This document shows, piece after piece, positions 37,161-37,254 of a stretch of DNA of 37,254 nt. Positions within the stretch are counted from its first letter, which is position 1; every line of letters starts with the position of its first letter. Below the pieces are notes generated by a model. That model was not told where the DNA came from and searched no databases. It saw only the letters and a program-made list of their open reading frames with translations. The position numbers and the translations under genes were made by a program. The DNA is from a virus: IMG/VR virus record IMGVR_UViG_3300025645_000191, positions 1 through 37,254 of that record; one strand, written 5' to 3'.

Positions 37161-37254
37161 AATTTTATATTTAATTTATTAGTAAAAAAAAACAGAGTCG
37201 CACACGTCAATACGATTTAGAAATGTCACATACGTTAACTTTCCTATGTTTATG

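Noticed and set aside
1-37254. Direct terminal repeat marking physical genome ends
   Set aside because: The shared end sequence diverges after 107 bases and continues only as diverged paralogues, so it is not an exact terminal repeat.
1-37254. CRISPR array
   Set aside because: No regularly spaced direct repeats were seen; the iterons at 11137-11430 are unequal in spacing and orientation.
1-37254. Integrase, attachment site or clear lysogeny module
   Set aside because: No tyrosine or serine recombinase motifs were seen. The helix-turn-helix proteins are too small and generic to call repressors, and the tRNA-like elements have no recombinase nearby.
1-37254. Stop codon reassignment suggested by the in-frame TAA at 31344
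   Set aside because: TAA, TGA and TAG all serve as normal stops throughout the window, so recoding is not general.

Overview
The window is almost certainly a nearly complete genome of a tailed bacteriophage of the Bacteroidota, most likely infecting a Flavobacteriia host. The DNA is very AT-rich. Genes are short, tightly packed and overlap head-to-tail (often ATGA). Starts follow A-rich leaders of the type AAACTAAATAATTATG rather than Shine-Dalgarno sites. Several promoters match the Bacteroidota consensus TTTG-N19/20-TAnnTTTG. One tail protein carries a BACON-like domain. There is a tape measure gene and no sheath gene, which suggests a siphovirus-like particle. No integrase was seen, so nothing points to lysogeny.

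Layout. Positions 1-743 (minus) hold a cut zinc-ribbon gene, a small helix-turn-helix gene and an unknown gene, read leftward from a divergent promoter pair at 768-863. From 895 to 4986 (plus) lies an early block of small genes plus a cytosine methyltransferase (3612). Positions 4967-6504 form a recombination cassette with a YqaJ-type exonuclease and a DUF3127-like OB-fold protein. Positions 6526-7152 are a structured non-coding zone with a terminator, a strong promoter and a candidate small RNA. Positions 7168-11152 carry replication genes: an SF2 helicase, a VRR-NUC nuclease, a small helix-turn-helix protein and a RepA-like ATPase. The RepA-like gene is followed at 11137-11430 by iterons that look like a replication origin. 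Positions 11465-14485 hold a second cytosine methyltransferase, small membrane or secreted proteins and a sigma-factor-like gene. Positions 14509-32143 are the late region, in the unusual order terminase, tail chaperone (with -1 frameshift), tail genes, tape measure, XkdF-like protease, major capsid protein, portal, connector, fibre-like proteins, holin and M15 endolysin. Positions 32144-35154 contain two tRNA-like elements, a second candidate small RNA, a metallophosphoesterase-like gene and hairpin-rich non-coding DNA. Positions 35155-36280 hold an adenine/N4-cytosine methyltransferase and a probable unimolecular spanin. A bidirectional terminator (36263-36290) then meets the leftward right-end genes (36273-37160).

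How it fits together. If the molecule is circular or circularly permuted, the leftward genes at both ends form one transcription unit facing the long rightward unit. The exonuclease, OB-fold protein, helicase, nuclease and RepA-like ATPase would handle replication and recombination with the host polymerase. Three methyltransferases probably protect the DNA from host restriction. The sigma-like protein lies just before the late genes. Three late genes share a distinctive promoter-like element whose -7 box departs from the host consensus and sits 5 bases from the ATG. This suggests a phage-specific late transcription switch, possibly with leaderless mRNAs. The two candidate small RNAs and the two tRNA-like elements are the least explained parts of the window.
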